This document shows, one piece after another, positions 1 to 6,799 of a stretch of DNA of 9,904 nt (the first letter of the stretch is position 1; the number at the start of each line of letters is the position of its first letter). The stretch is from an uncultured Pseudomonadota bacterium (GTDB taxonomy: Bacteria; Pseudomonadota; Alphaproteobacteria; Rs-D84): assembly GCA_945483255.1 (NCBI GenBank), contig CALYRP010000024.1:1-9904 (forward strand). Direction: 5' to 3'. Under the pieces are notes generated by a model, which saw only the letters and a program-made list of their open reading frames with translations, did not search any database and was not told the DNA's origin. A program made the position numbers and the translations under genes.

Positions 1-32
1 GGTTATTTTGGACTTAAATAGAAGGAAGGATT

Positions 33-284
33 ATGTATGAAGAATATTATAAATTACATAATACAGAAAAATATCGTATTTATGGGCCGCGTAATCCTGA
101 ATTGCAAAATATTATGCGATACAGAACAATAACTGTATTATTAAAACGTTTCACAAAGGCTGGCGATGATTTGCGCGTTAATGCAAAAACAAAAAAATCA
201 AAGCGTAACAATATTGAAAAGATAATGTTTATGCGTGAATTAATCGCCAAAATACAAAACATTGAAAAACAGTTAACCAAATAA
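33..284 (+). CDS. Small basic protein of unknown function (83 aa)
   Basis: I do not recognise this family. The protein is rich in Lys, Arg and Asn, with an aromatic N-terminus (MYEEYYKLH) and a C-terminal half (about residues 50-83) that looks alpha-helical and strongly positive. There is no signal peptide, membrane segment or cysteine motif, so it is probably cytoplasmic; a basic helical protein could bind nucleic acid, but that is only inference. The start is supported by a purine-rich Shine-Dalgarno sequence (GAAGGAAGGA at 21-30) ending two bases before the ATG. The gene ends in TAA, 65 bases ahead of ctpA on the same strand, with no terminator between them, so co-transcription with ctpA is possible. 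Codon use (CGT/CGC Arg, many AAA Lys) fits the neighbours. That it is a real gene rests on the ribosome binding site and an intact frame. Confidence 0.6.
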   Translation: MYEEYYKLHNTEKYRIYGPRNPELQNIMRYRTITVLLKRFTKAGDDLRVNAKTKKSKRNNIEKIMFMRELIAKIQNIEKQLTK

Positions 285-349
285 AAAATCGTGTTGCACA
301 ATATCTAAAATTTTATTATGCTGACTGCTATAAAGGAAGGGTTAGTATA

Positions 350-1792
350 ATGAAAAAGATATTATTATTTATCGCTTTGTTAATGCCGTTTGTTTGTGAT
401 GCGGCACCAAAAAATCAAAAGAAAGAAGAACCTGTCGTTCATTTAACTGATGAACAAATTTATGATGAATTAAAAAAATTGGCTTTGGTTTTTGAAACAG
501 CGCGCGATAAATTTGTTGAAGAAGCCGACGAACGCAAAATGTTGGAAGGCGCAATGAATGGTATGTTGGCTGCGCTGGATCCGCATTCCTCTTATTTGTC
601 TGCGGACGATTTCAAAGAATTTAACGATAAATCACACGGCGAATTTGGCGGACTTGGTATTCAAATAACCAGCGACAAAGGCGCAATTCGTGTTATTTCC
701 CCAATTGATGATACCCCCGCGGCCAAGGCTGGAATAGAGACGGGCGATTATATAACCCATATTGATGGCGAACAAGTTTTTGATATGAATCTGAATCAGG
801 CTGTGAAAAAAATGAAGGGAAAACCAGGCACGTCTGTGAAATTAACAATCGTGCATGATGGTGATGAACCAAAAGTTATGACACTTAAACGCGCGATTAT
901 CAAAGTAAAATCAGTCAAATTCAGTGAAAAATCAGATGCGGCGGCGATGGATGATGAAAAATTACCAAAGATTGGTTATTTGCGTATTTCTGATTTTGGC
1001 GCGACAACAACCAAAGAATTAAAAGATGCAATCAAAGATTTGGAAAAGAAAAAAGTTGCTGGTTATGTCCTTGATTTGCGTAATAATCCAGGGGGATATC
1101 TGACTGCTGCGATTGATGTGTCGGATGCGTTTTTGGATGGTGGTGAAATTGTTTCCACGCGTGGCAAAGAAAAATCAGATATTGAACGTATGTTTGCTAA
1201 ATCAGGTGATATGATAAATGGTAAACCTGTGGTTGTTTTGATAAATCATGGTTCTGCATCTGCATCTGAAATTGTTGCTGGCGCATTACAAGATAACGGT
1301 CGTGCAATCGTTATGGGATCCCAAAGTTTTGGCAAAGGTTCTGTTCAACAACAAAAACCATTGGGTGATGGTTCTGCAATTCATATAACAATTGCGCGTT
1401 ATTATACACCAAGTGGTCGTTCAATTCAAAACGAAGGTATCACCCCAGATATCGAAGTTTTACAGAGTAAAATTGAAACAATTGAAAAGAAAGAAGCTTT
1501 GTTCACAGAAGCAACATTTAATAATTCGCTTAAAAATGATGCATCAAATAAAAATAATAAATCAAAGAAAAAAGATTCTAAGAAATCTGAAAAATCTGAC
1601 GATGATGACGAAGAAGATTATTTAAGTTTATCTGACGAAGAAAAAGATGCGCGTGATTATCAATTACAACGTGCAATGGATATGGTGCGCGCTCTTTCCA
1701 AGGTTGGCAAAAAGAATCTTGAAAAAACCGAAGATGAAAAATCTGACGAAAAGGAAGATAAAAAAGAATCTGGTACAAATTCAAAGAAATAA
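350..1792 (+). CDS. ctpA: Carboxy-terminal processing protease CtpA (S41A family, PDZ domain)
   Basis: A periplasmic serine protease of the CtpA/Prc family that trims or degrades envelope proteins, often cell-wall hydrolases, from their C-termini. Residues 1-18 form a signal peptide (MKKILLFIALLMPFV, then CDA before Ala19). Residues about 30-90 match the helical N-terminal region, ending in the typical LDPHSSYL. A PDZ domain follows at about 98-183 (GGLGIQ at 100-105), and the S41 core at about 205-375. The catalytic dyad is visible: Ser304 in GSASASE and Lys329 in FGKGSVQ, 25 residues apart as in E. coli Prc, with Gln333 four residues after the Lys. After the core comes a Lys/Asp/Glu-rich low-complexity linker (about 395-425), then the family's usual C-terminal helix (DYQLQRAMDMVRAL) and a second charged tail. 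The start has AAAGGAAGGG at 332-341. At 480 aa it is slightly long because of the charged tail. Confidence 0.95.
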   Translation: MKKILLFIALLMPFVCDAAPKNQKKEEPVVHLTDEQIYDELKKLALVFETARDKFVEEADERKMLEGAMNGMLAALDPHSSYLSADDFKEFNDKSHGEFGGLGIQITSDKGAIRVISPIDDTPAAKAGIETGDYITHIDGEQVFDMNLNQAVKKMKGKPGTSVKLTIVHDGDEPKVMTLKRAIIKVKSVKFSEKSDAAAMDDEKLPKIGYLRISDFGATTTKELKDAIKDLEKKKVAGYVLDLRNNPGGYLTAAIDVSDAFLDGGEIVSTRGKEKSDIERMFAKSGDMINGKPVVVLINHGSASASEIVAGALQDNGRAIVMGSQSFGKGSVQQQKPLGDGSAIHITIARYYTPSGRSIQNEGITPDIEVLQSKIETIEKKEALFTEATFNNSLKNDASNKNNKSKKKDSKKSEKSDDDDEEDYLSLSDEEKDARDYQLQRAMDMVRALSKVGKKNLEKTEDEKSDEKEDKKESGTNSKK

Positions 1793-1819
1793 AAAAACGG
1801 GGCGATTGCCCCGTTTTTT
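1793..1819. terminator. Bidirectional Rho-independent terminator between ctpA and the ClpP-like operon
   Basis: A perfect stem ACGGGGC (1797-1803) and GCCCCGT (1808-1814) encloses a GATT loop. It is preceded by a run of A and followed by a run of T, so it can end transcription in both directions. It starts right after the ctpA stop codon, and its T-run touches the stop codon of the convergent minus-strand gene. Confidence 0.9.
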
Positions 1820-2285
1820 ATTTTGTGTATTGGTTGTTTAAAAATTCTTGTTTGATTTGTTGTATTTGATAATTATTAATCATATTGTTTACCGCAACGG
1901 CGAATTTATCATTACTGCCATTTAATGCAAATAATTTAATTTTTATACCTTTGGTCAAAACATCGTTATACAATACGGACAATATTTTATTTGATTTTTC
2001 AGACAATATTTTGTCATCGCATCTGATATATAAATTTATTGTTGGAACATATTTGTTTTGACCAGATATCGGCAGACCAGGTTCCGATAAACTTTTTGCG
2101 GAATTGCTGATTTTATCGATGAAATGTCTGATTTTCATACCGTTTTGTTTTTCAACAGATGTTAAGATATAAACATCATAATAATCAACAATCAAATCAT
2201 GTTTTGATAATATTTGTTGTTTTGTTTGTTGTTTTGCGGTTTCAAAATGTGCATTGCTTAATACAGCAAATATATCATTTTTCAT
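1818..2285 (-). CDS. Probable decayed or non-catalytic ClpP-like paralogue (155 aa)
   Basis: No named family is obvious by itself, but the protein lines up with the N-terminal half of the ClpP-like protein encoded just upstream. DVYILTSV (residues 37-44) resembles NLYIVTTI there, and INLYIRC (83-89) resembles LNVYINC. ILSVLYNDVLTKGIKIK followed by LNGS resembles ILTLFNIASSKGTIIK followed by LNNAS. The match ends there: the protein lacks the Gly-Gly after the beta strand, the GTKG segment, the active-site His region and the C-terminal LSA block, so peptidase activity is not expected. It is Lys/Asn-rich, with no signal peptide or membrane span. The start has AAAGGGGA (2291-2298) inside the last codons of the upstream gene, and only two bases separate that gene's stop from this ATG, so the two are translationally coupled. 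It may be a regulatory or structural partner, loosely comparable to inactive ClpR subunits, or simply a decaying duplicate. Confidence 0.75.
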   Translation of the reverse strand: MKNDIFAVLSNAHFETAKQQTKQQILSKHDLIVDYYDVYILTSVEKQNGMKIRHFIDKISNSAKSLSEPGLPISGQNKYVPTINLYIRCDDKILSEKSNKILSVLYNDVLTKGIKIKLFALNGSNDKFAVAVNNMINNYQIQQIKQEFLNNQYTK

Positions 2286-2287
2286 AA

Positions 2288-2992
2288 TTATCCCCTTTGG
2301 CGTGTTTGTATATCTTTGATTTCGTTAATAAAACGTCCGTCATTGGTTATAATCCAATCGCATAAACCTTTTTCAAGGCATTCTTGGGCGCTTAACATGC
2401 CAGAATTTTCTATGGAAAGAAACATATTAATTTCTTCGTCGGTTAATTTTGTGTTGTCCTTGTATGTTTGTTTTGCCAGATCAAGATGTCGTTGTGGCCG
2501 TTTTTGCAGGTATTCCAAATCCGATGCGCGATTTACGTCTACGCTGATATTGCCATAATGAATAAAATTATATGCGTTTTGTGCCATATATCTATATCCT
2601 TTGGTCCCAGATACCGCGATTCGTGAAGCGTTGCTGCTGGCATTATTCAAATTATATGTTTTTATGATGGTGCCTTTTGATGATGCAATGTTAAACAGTG
2701 TCAAAATAGAATCTGTCATCATGTTTGTCCCACCATTGCAATTTATATATACATTTAATACGGTTCTGTTTGATGGAATGGCTTCGTATGGTGAAAAGAT
2801 TTTTGCGCCAATAACATAGACGGTGTCATCTGTGATTTTTTTTGGTTTAACGATTGTATTGTTTTTGCGTATCGGCAAAGCATCTACCCATTGGGTTAAT
2901 TTTATCAATGCGTCCATTGTTGTTTCGCTGTTAATAGTGGTCACGATATACAAATTATTGTTAATCATGGTGTTTTCTAAATCTTTGGCCAT
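2288..2992 (-). CDS. Divergent ClpP-like serine peptidase (234 aa)
   Basis: A ClpP/crotonase-fold protein, first gene of a two-gene operon. Recognisable ClpP blocks are the beta strand with oxyanion glycines (NVYINCNGG, residues 80-88, against YINSPGG in ClpP), the nucleophile segment (LNNASSNAS, 115-123, aligning Ser120 with the ClpP catalytic Ser), GTKGYRY (129-135), and NFIHYG with His145. Ser and His are exactly 25 residues apart, as in E. coli ClpP. The third residue looks lost: the ClpP block DRFLSA reads SGMLSA here (197-202), with Ser197 at the Asp position and Glu195 the nearest acid. Helix and C-terminal features (ASDLEYLQKR, LEKGLCDWI) also match ClpP. About 75 extra N-terminal residues replace the short ClpP N-terminus. 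The protein is far from housekeeping ClpP and no Clp ATPase is nearby, so its partner and substrate are unknown. There is no signal peptide. The start has AAAAAGGA eight bases or so upstream and a strong promoter. Confidence 0.85.
   Translation of the reverse strand: MAKDLENTMINNNLYIVTTINSETTMDALIKLTQWVDALPIRKNNTIVKPKKITDDTVYVIGAKIFSPYEAIPSNRTVLNVYINCNGGTNMMTDSILTLFNIASSKGTIIKTYNLNNASSNASRIAVSGTKGYRYMAQNAYNFIHYGNISVDVNRASDLEYLQKRPQRHLDLAKQTYKDNTKLTDEEINMFLSIENSGMLSAQECLEKGLCDWIITNDGRFINEIKDIQTRQRG
2291..2298 (-). promoter_or_regulatory. Shine-Dalgarno site embedded in the upstream gene's 3' end
   Basis: On the minus strand AAAGGGGA lies within the last codons of the 234-aa gene and five bases before the ATG of the 155-aa gene. 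This fixes the second gene's start at 2285 and implies coupled translation. Confidence 0.75.
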
Positions 2993-3021
2993 ACGGATTC
3001 CTTTTTTGTTTGTATATCGTA

Positions 3022-3050
3022 TGTATAATACAAAAATATTTATTTGTCAA
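3022..3050 (-). promoter_or_regulatory. Sigma70-type promoter of the ClpP-like operon
   Basis: On the minus strand, a perfect -35 TTGACA (3050-3045) is followed by a 17-base T-rich spacer and -10 TATACA (3027-3022). The predicted start near 3015 gives a leader of about 23 bases before the ATG at 2992. It is the best -35/-10 pair in the window, so the operon is probably expressed well unless repressed. Confidence 0.8.
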
Positions 3051-3067
3051 GTATTGTAATACAAAAA
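3026..3067. repeat. Direct repeats TAATACAAAAA flanking the promoter
   Basis: The 11-mer TAATACAAAAA occurs at 3026-3036, next to the -10 of the ClpP-like operon, and again at 3057-3067, just upstream of its -35. The copies are offset by 31 bases, about three helical turns, which would place two bound proteins on the same DNA face. AT-richness makes chance a real alternative. Confidence 0.45.
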
Positions 3068-3087
3068 ATGGGTAAAAATACCCATTT
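3066..3087. other. Hairpin (possible minus-strand terminator) between divergent promoters
   Basis: A perfect 9-base stem AAATGGGTA (3066-3074) and TACCCATTT (3079-3087) has an AAAA loop. On the minus strand it is followed by a T-run, so it resembles a Rho-independent terminator. No minus-strand gene lies upstream, so it may insulate the ClpP-like operon from antisense transcripts starting near nifJ, or be an operator or a relic. Confidence 0.5.
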
Positions 3088-3106
3088 GTTTTGTAAAAAA
3101 ATTAAA

Positions 3107-3127
3107 ATGTTGTGTTAAATCCAACAT
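3107..3127. repeat. Weak inverted repeat ATGTTG/CAACAT
   Basis: Two 6-base arms (3107-3112 and 3122-3127) are separated by nine bases. This could be a small stem or a protein-binding dyad; the support is only the symmetry. Confidence 0.3.
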
Positions 3128-3142
3128 GAACAGAATCTGGGT

Positions 3143-3161
3143 CAACAAAAAATATTTGTTG
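3143..3161. repeat. Inverted repeat CAACAAA/TTTGTTG upstream of nifJ
   Basis: Perfect 7-base arms (3143-3149 and 3155-3161) flank a 5-base AAATA centre. It lies about 30 bases upstream of the nifJ -35, a position suited to an activator site; no known regulator is recognised. Confidence 0.4.
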
Positions 3162-3187
3162 TCAAATTAATATTAAACAATAAAGGT

Positions 3188-3204
3188 AAATATTGTCAAT
3201 ATTT
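3188..3204. promoter_or_regulatory. Candidate operator overlapping the nifJ -35
   Basis: A perfect dyad AAATATTG-T-CAATATTT (8-1-8) covers the TTGTCA -35 hexamer of nifJ. A protein bound here would block RNA polymerase, so a repressor site is the simplest reading. The arms are AT-rich and no regulator gene is in the window. Confidence 0.45.
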
Positions 3205-3219
3205 TTGATTTTGTATAAT
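3193..3219 (+). promoter_or_regulatory. Probable nifJ promoter
   Basis: The -10 TATAAT (3214-3219) is perfect. The best -35 is TTGTCA (3193-3198), with a short 15-base spacer, which suggests a promoter that is weak or needs an activator. Predicted start near 3226. Confidence 0.55.
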
Positions 3220-3297
3220 AATCAACTTGCCTTAATTTTTTAAAAACAGTAATATTTTTTTACGAATATTTATTTATGCAAAGGAACGGGATTAAAA

Positions 3298-6200
3298 ATG
3301 TCTAAATTAATTGTTGATGGAAATTGGGCGGCGGCTGATGTCGCATACAGATGTGTCGATTGTGCGGCGATTTATCCTATCACCCCAAGCAGTACTATGG
3401 GTGAATTATCAGACGAATGGGCGTTCCAACATAAAAAAAATATTTGGGGCGTGGTTCCTGAAATAATAGAAATGCAATCCGAAGCAGGTGCTGCGGGCGC
3501 ATTGCATGGTGCGTTGCAAATGGGTGCGTTGGCAACCACGTTTACTGCATCCCAAGGATTGCTTTTGATGATTCCAAATATGTATAAAATCGCGGGCGAA
3601 CAAACCCCGTTTGTTATGCATGTTGCTGCGCGCGCTTTGGCGACACATGCATTGTCTATATTTGGGGATCATGGTGATGTTATGGCGGTACGTAATACAG
3701 GCTTTGCGTTATTGTCATCGCATAATGTCCAGGCTGCCCATGATTTGGCGGCTATTGCACATGCGGCGACTTTGAAAAGTCGTGTTCCTTTTTTACATTT
3801 TTTTGACGGGTTCCGTACCAGTCACGAAGAATCTAGTCTGACACGCATAGATGATGATGTGTTGCGTGAAATGTTGCCTGATGATTTGGTTGCACAAAAT
3901 CGCAGACGCGGTATGTCCCCAGACCATCCAACGATTCGCGGAACCGCACAAAATCCAGATGTTTATTTCCAGGGACGCGAAGCGGCGAACCCGCTTTATG
4001 ATGCGCTGCCTGAAATTGTTCAAAATGAAATGGATAAATTCGCAAAATTGACAGGCCGCAAATACGGTGTTGTTGATTATGTTGGGGATGCAAACGCAAA
4101 ATATGTAATTGTATCAATGGGGTCCAGCACAGAAACAATCGAAGAAACTTTGGATTATTTGCCGCGCGGTATTGGTATGATTCGTGTTCATTTGTTTAAT
4201 CCGTTCCCAGTGAATGCATTTTTGAATGCTTTGCCACAATCGGTTGAACAAATTGCGGTATTAGATAGAACCAAGGAAGCTGGTTCAATAGGTGAACCGC
4301 TTTATCAAAATGTGCGCAGTATTGTCGATTCGAAAATAAAAGTATTTGGTGGTCGCTATGGTTTGGGATCCAAAGAATTTAAACCACGCGATGTCAAGGC
4401 AATCGTTGAATACATGATGCAGGGTATTTTACATCATAATTTCACTGTTGGAATTGAAGATGATTTAACACATTTATCATTAAATACTGATAAAACATTT
4501 ACGATTGAAAATAAAGATGTTCAAACCGCAATTTTATACGGCATTGGCAGTGATGGAACCGTTGGTGCGGTTAAAAATATTGTGAAAATAGTTGGGGAAA
4601 ATTCTGAATTATATCCACAATCTTATGCGGTGTATGATTCAAAAAAATCGGGTGGTATAACCCAATCACATATTCGTTTTTCGCCGAATCCAATTAAAAG
4701 TGAATATTTGGTGGACAGTGCCGATTTTATATGTGTTTCTAATTTTATGATTGCACAAAGATTTGATGTGTTTTCGGCACTTCGTGCGGGGGGCACGGTT
4801 ATGATAAACACATCAATGCAACCAGATGAAGCATTTATGAATCTGCCACGCACCGCTCAAGAACACTTAATTCGTATGCGTGCGAATGTTTGTTTTTTGG
4901 ATGCAAATGCGGCGGCTAATGAATTGGGCCTGGGGAATCGTATCAATACATTTATTATGTTAAATTTCTTCAATTTAACCAAGGTTATTAATCCAGAAAC
5001 GGCAAAAGATGCTGCGAAAATAGCGATTGAAAAAACATATAAAAAGAAAGGTATGGATGTTGTAACTGCAAACTGGAATGCGGTTGATCGGGCAGAATCT
5101 TATTTGAAAAAATATAATTTGCCGTCCAGTATTTCTGAATTGGCACCTGATTTTATACCGGCAATGACAAATGATGCACCAACTGAAATCGCGGGGACAC
5201 TTGGTGAAATGGCTGCTGGGCGTGGTGATGATATTCCTGTGTCGCGTTTTAAAATTGATGGTGAATTTGGTGGTGGACAATATCCTGTTGGTACATCAAA
5301 ATACGAAAAACGTGCGATTGCATCGCGTGTTGCAGTATGCGATTTGGATAAATGTATTCAATGTGGAAAATGTTCAATGCTTTGTCCGCATGGTGCGATT
5401 CGTATAAAGGTTATGGGACAAAATGAAATGGAAGCCGCACGCAGCAATGGTATAACAGTTGTCTCGATGAAAACACCAGAATTAGGCGCTGGTTTGTTTT
5501 ATACTTTGAATATATCACCATCTGATTGTACAGGATGCGGATTGTGTATGAAAAATTGTCCTGTGTCGGCATTGTCTTTGGTGCCAATGGTTGATGGTAT
5601 AAAGAATCAGAAAATATTTGATGCGGCATTGAATATTCCAGATGTTGATAAAAATAAATTGAATTTAAATATTCCAAAACATGTCGAATTGTTGCCACAT
5701 TATTTTGAATTCCCAGGTGCGTGCGCTGGATGTGGTGAAACACCGTATGTTCGTTTAATGGCACATTTGTTTGGGGACAAAATGGTTGTTGCAAATGCAA
5801 CCGGATGTTCGTCAATTTATGGGGGAAATTTACCAACAACACCATGGTGCAGTGATAAAAACGGGCGCGGACCAGCATGGTCTAATTCATTGTTCGAAGA
5901 TAATGCGGAATATGGTCTTGGCATGCGTATCGCATTGAATCAAAGAAAGTCTGCATTGCGTTCTGTATTATTTGAATTGGGATTTGAAAATGTTGACCAA
6001 TTAATGTCAACAACAGGTACGGAAAATCAACGCGAATTGGAAAATAATTTGCGTGTTCAATTATCAAATATTAACAGCCAACGCGCAAGATATGCCGAAG
6101 GTTTATTGGATGCCATCGTTGATAAATCTGTATGGATTGTCGGGGGCGACGGTTGGGCATATGATATTGGATATGGCGGTGTCGATCATATTTTACACAG

Positions 6201-6795
6201 CGGTGAAAATGTAAATATATTGGTATTAGACACCGAAGGTTATTCGAACACAGGTGGGCAACAATCTAAATCTACACCATTTGGTGCGTCAATGAAATTT
6301 GCAATTGGTGGCAAAGAACACGCGAAAAAAGATTTGGGATTAATTGCGATGATGTCGGGTGCATATGTTGCACAAATTGCAATCGGTGCAAACCAGGCCC
6401 AAGCGGCAAGGGCATTCCGCGAAGCAGAAGCTTTCAATGGTCCATCAATCATATTGGCATATGCGCCATGTATTGCGCATGGGTTTGCACTGCAAAATGG
6501 TGTTGAACATCAAATTAATTTGGTGAACACGGGCGCATGGCCGCTTTACAGATTTAATCCGTCAAATATTGAAAACGGACAAAATCCATTAACGCTTGAT
6601 TCACATGTGGACAATCCGTTCCCATTGGAAGAATTTATGAAATCAGAAACCAGATTTGCATTGGCGCGTTCGGTTAATCCGAATTTTGATAAATTGGTTG
6701 ATGCAGCCAAAGCAAACAATCTTTATAAAACGGAATTAAAGCAACATATTGCGAATTTCACAGTTAAAAAGAACAAAGACAATGGCGAAGGATAA
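3298..6795 (+). CDS. nifJ: Pyruvate:ferredoxin (flavodoxin) oxidoreductase
   Basis: A cytoplasmic single-chain enzyme that oxidises pyruvate with CoA to acetyl-CoA and CO2 and reduces ferredoxin or flavodoxin. It is the anaerobic counterpart of pyruvate dehydrogenase. At 1165 aa it is full length for the family. The pyrimidine-binding TPP domain opens with YPITPSS and carries the cofactor Glu62 in QSEAGAAG. A transketolase-C-like domain follows (about 260-400), then the gamma domain (about 415-600). A two-cluster ferredoxin domain has Cys686, 689, 692, 696 and Cys744, 747, 750, 754, both CxxCxxCxxxCP. The pyrophosphate-binding TPP domain contains GDGWAYDIG and YSNTGGQ (Asn984). Cys809, 812, 837 and 1058 match the four proximal-cluster ligands known in the Desulfovibrio africanus enzyme. 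All expected cofactor residues are present, so it should be active. The start has AAAGGAA at 3280-3286. It is immediately followed by bamE. Confidence 0.97.
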   Translation: MSKLIVDGNWAAADVAYRCVDCAAIYPITPSSTMGELSDEWAFQHKKNIWGVVPEIIEMQSEAGAAGALHGALQMGALATTFTASQGLLLMIPNMYKIAGEQTPFVMHVAARALATHALSIFGDHGDVMAVRNTGFALLSSHNVQAAHDLAAIAHAATLKSRVPFLHFFDGFRTSHEESSLTRIDDDVLREMLPDDLVAQNRRRGMSPDHPTIRGTAQNPDVYFQGREAANPLYDALPEIVQNEMDKFAKLTGRKYGVVDYVGDANAKYVIVSMGSSTETIEETLDYLPRGIGMIRVHLFNPFPVNAFLNALPQSVEQIAVLDRTKEAGSIGEPLYQNVRSIVDSKIKVFGGRYGLGSKEFKPRDVKAIVEYMMQGILHHNFTVGIEDDLTHLSLNTDKTFTIENKDVQTAILYGIGSDGTVGAVKNIVKIVGENSELYPQSYAVYDSKKSGGITQSHIRFSPNPIKSEYLVDSADFICVSNFMIAQRFDVFSALRAGGTVMINTSMQPDEAFMNLPRTAQEHLIRMRANVCFLDANAAANELGLGNRINTFIMLNFFNLTKVINPETAKDAAKIAIEKTYKKKGMDVVTANWNAVDRAESYLKKYNLPSSISELAPDFIPAMTNDAPTEIAGTLGEMAAGRGDDIPVSRFKIDGEFGGGQYPVGTSKYEKRAIASRVAVCDLDKCIQCGKCSMLCPHGAIRIKVMGQNEMEAARSNGITVVSMKTPELGAGLFYTLNISPSDCTGCGLCMKNCPVSALSLVPMVDGIKNQKIFDAALNIPDVDKNKLNLNIPKHVELLPHYFEFPGACAGCGETPYVRLMAHLFGDKMVVANATGCSSIYGGNLPTTPWCSDKNGRGPAWSNSLFEDNAEYGLGMRIALNQRKSALRSVLFELGFENVDQLMSTTGTENQRELENNLRVQLSNINSQRARYAEGLLDAIVDKSVWIVGGDGWAYDIGYGGVDHILHSGENVNILVLDTEGYSNTGGQQSKSTPFGASMKFAIGGKEHAKKDLGLIAMMSGAYVAQIAIGANQAQAARAFREAEAFNGPSIILAYAPCIAHGFALQNGVEHQINLVNTGAWPLYRFNPSNIENGQNPLTLDSHVDNPFPLEEFMKSETRFALARSVNPNFDKLVDAAKANNLYKTELKQHIANFTVKKNKDNGEG
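6787..6792 (+). promoter_or_regulatory. Shine-Dalgarno site deciding the bamE start
   Basis: GAAGGA lies in the last codons of nifJ, seven bases before the ATG at 6800. It supports that start over an in-frame ATG at 6749, which would remove the lipoprotein signal from the N-terminus. Confidence 0.75.
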
Positions 6796-6799
6796 TAAT

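Larger units (their letters stand above)
2993..3297. other. 305-base divergent regulatory region with no gene
   Basis: This AT-rich stretch separates the divergent ClpP-like operon and nifJ. From left to right it holds the ClpP-like operon's ribosome binding site and promoter (3022-3050), a pair of 11-base direct repeats, a stable hairpin (3066-3087), two weaker inverted repeats (3107-3127 and 3143-3161), a dyad overlapping the nifJ -35 (3188-3204), the nifJ promoter (3193-3219), and a leader of about 72 bases ending in AAAGGAA (3280-3286). I see no convincing small ORF or known riboswitch. Confidence 0.7.

Noticed and set aside
1..40. Possible end of an upstream gene at the left edge
   Set aside because: All three plus frames are open at base 1 and stop at 17, 21 and 40. 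With so few codons none can be preferred, and no family is recognisable.
294..334. Promoter candidates before ctpA (TTGCAC with TATTAT; TGCTATAAA)
   Set aside because: The first pair has a 14-base spacer, and the second would start transcription on top of the ribosome binding site; neither is convincing.
2288..2992. Housekeeping ClpP
   Set aside because: The N-terminus is extended, the Asp position is Ser, the SPGG and GQAAS boxes are altered, and no ClpX or Lon gene is adjacent.
3205..3225. FNR/Crp box at nifJ
   Set aside because: The half-sites TTGAT and ATCAA are present, but 11 bases separate them instead of four, and the centre is the -10 element.
3409..6452. Several antisense frames of 60-155 codons within nifJ
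   Set aside because: They mirror the codon pattern of nifJ, lack ribosome binding sites and show no family resemblance.
6749..6799. Longer BamE product starting inside nifJ
   Set aside because: It would put 17 residues before the lipoprotein signal peptide; the ATG at 6800 has a well-spaced Shine-Dalgarno and correct lipobox placement.
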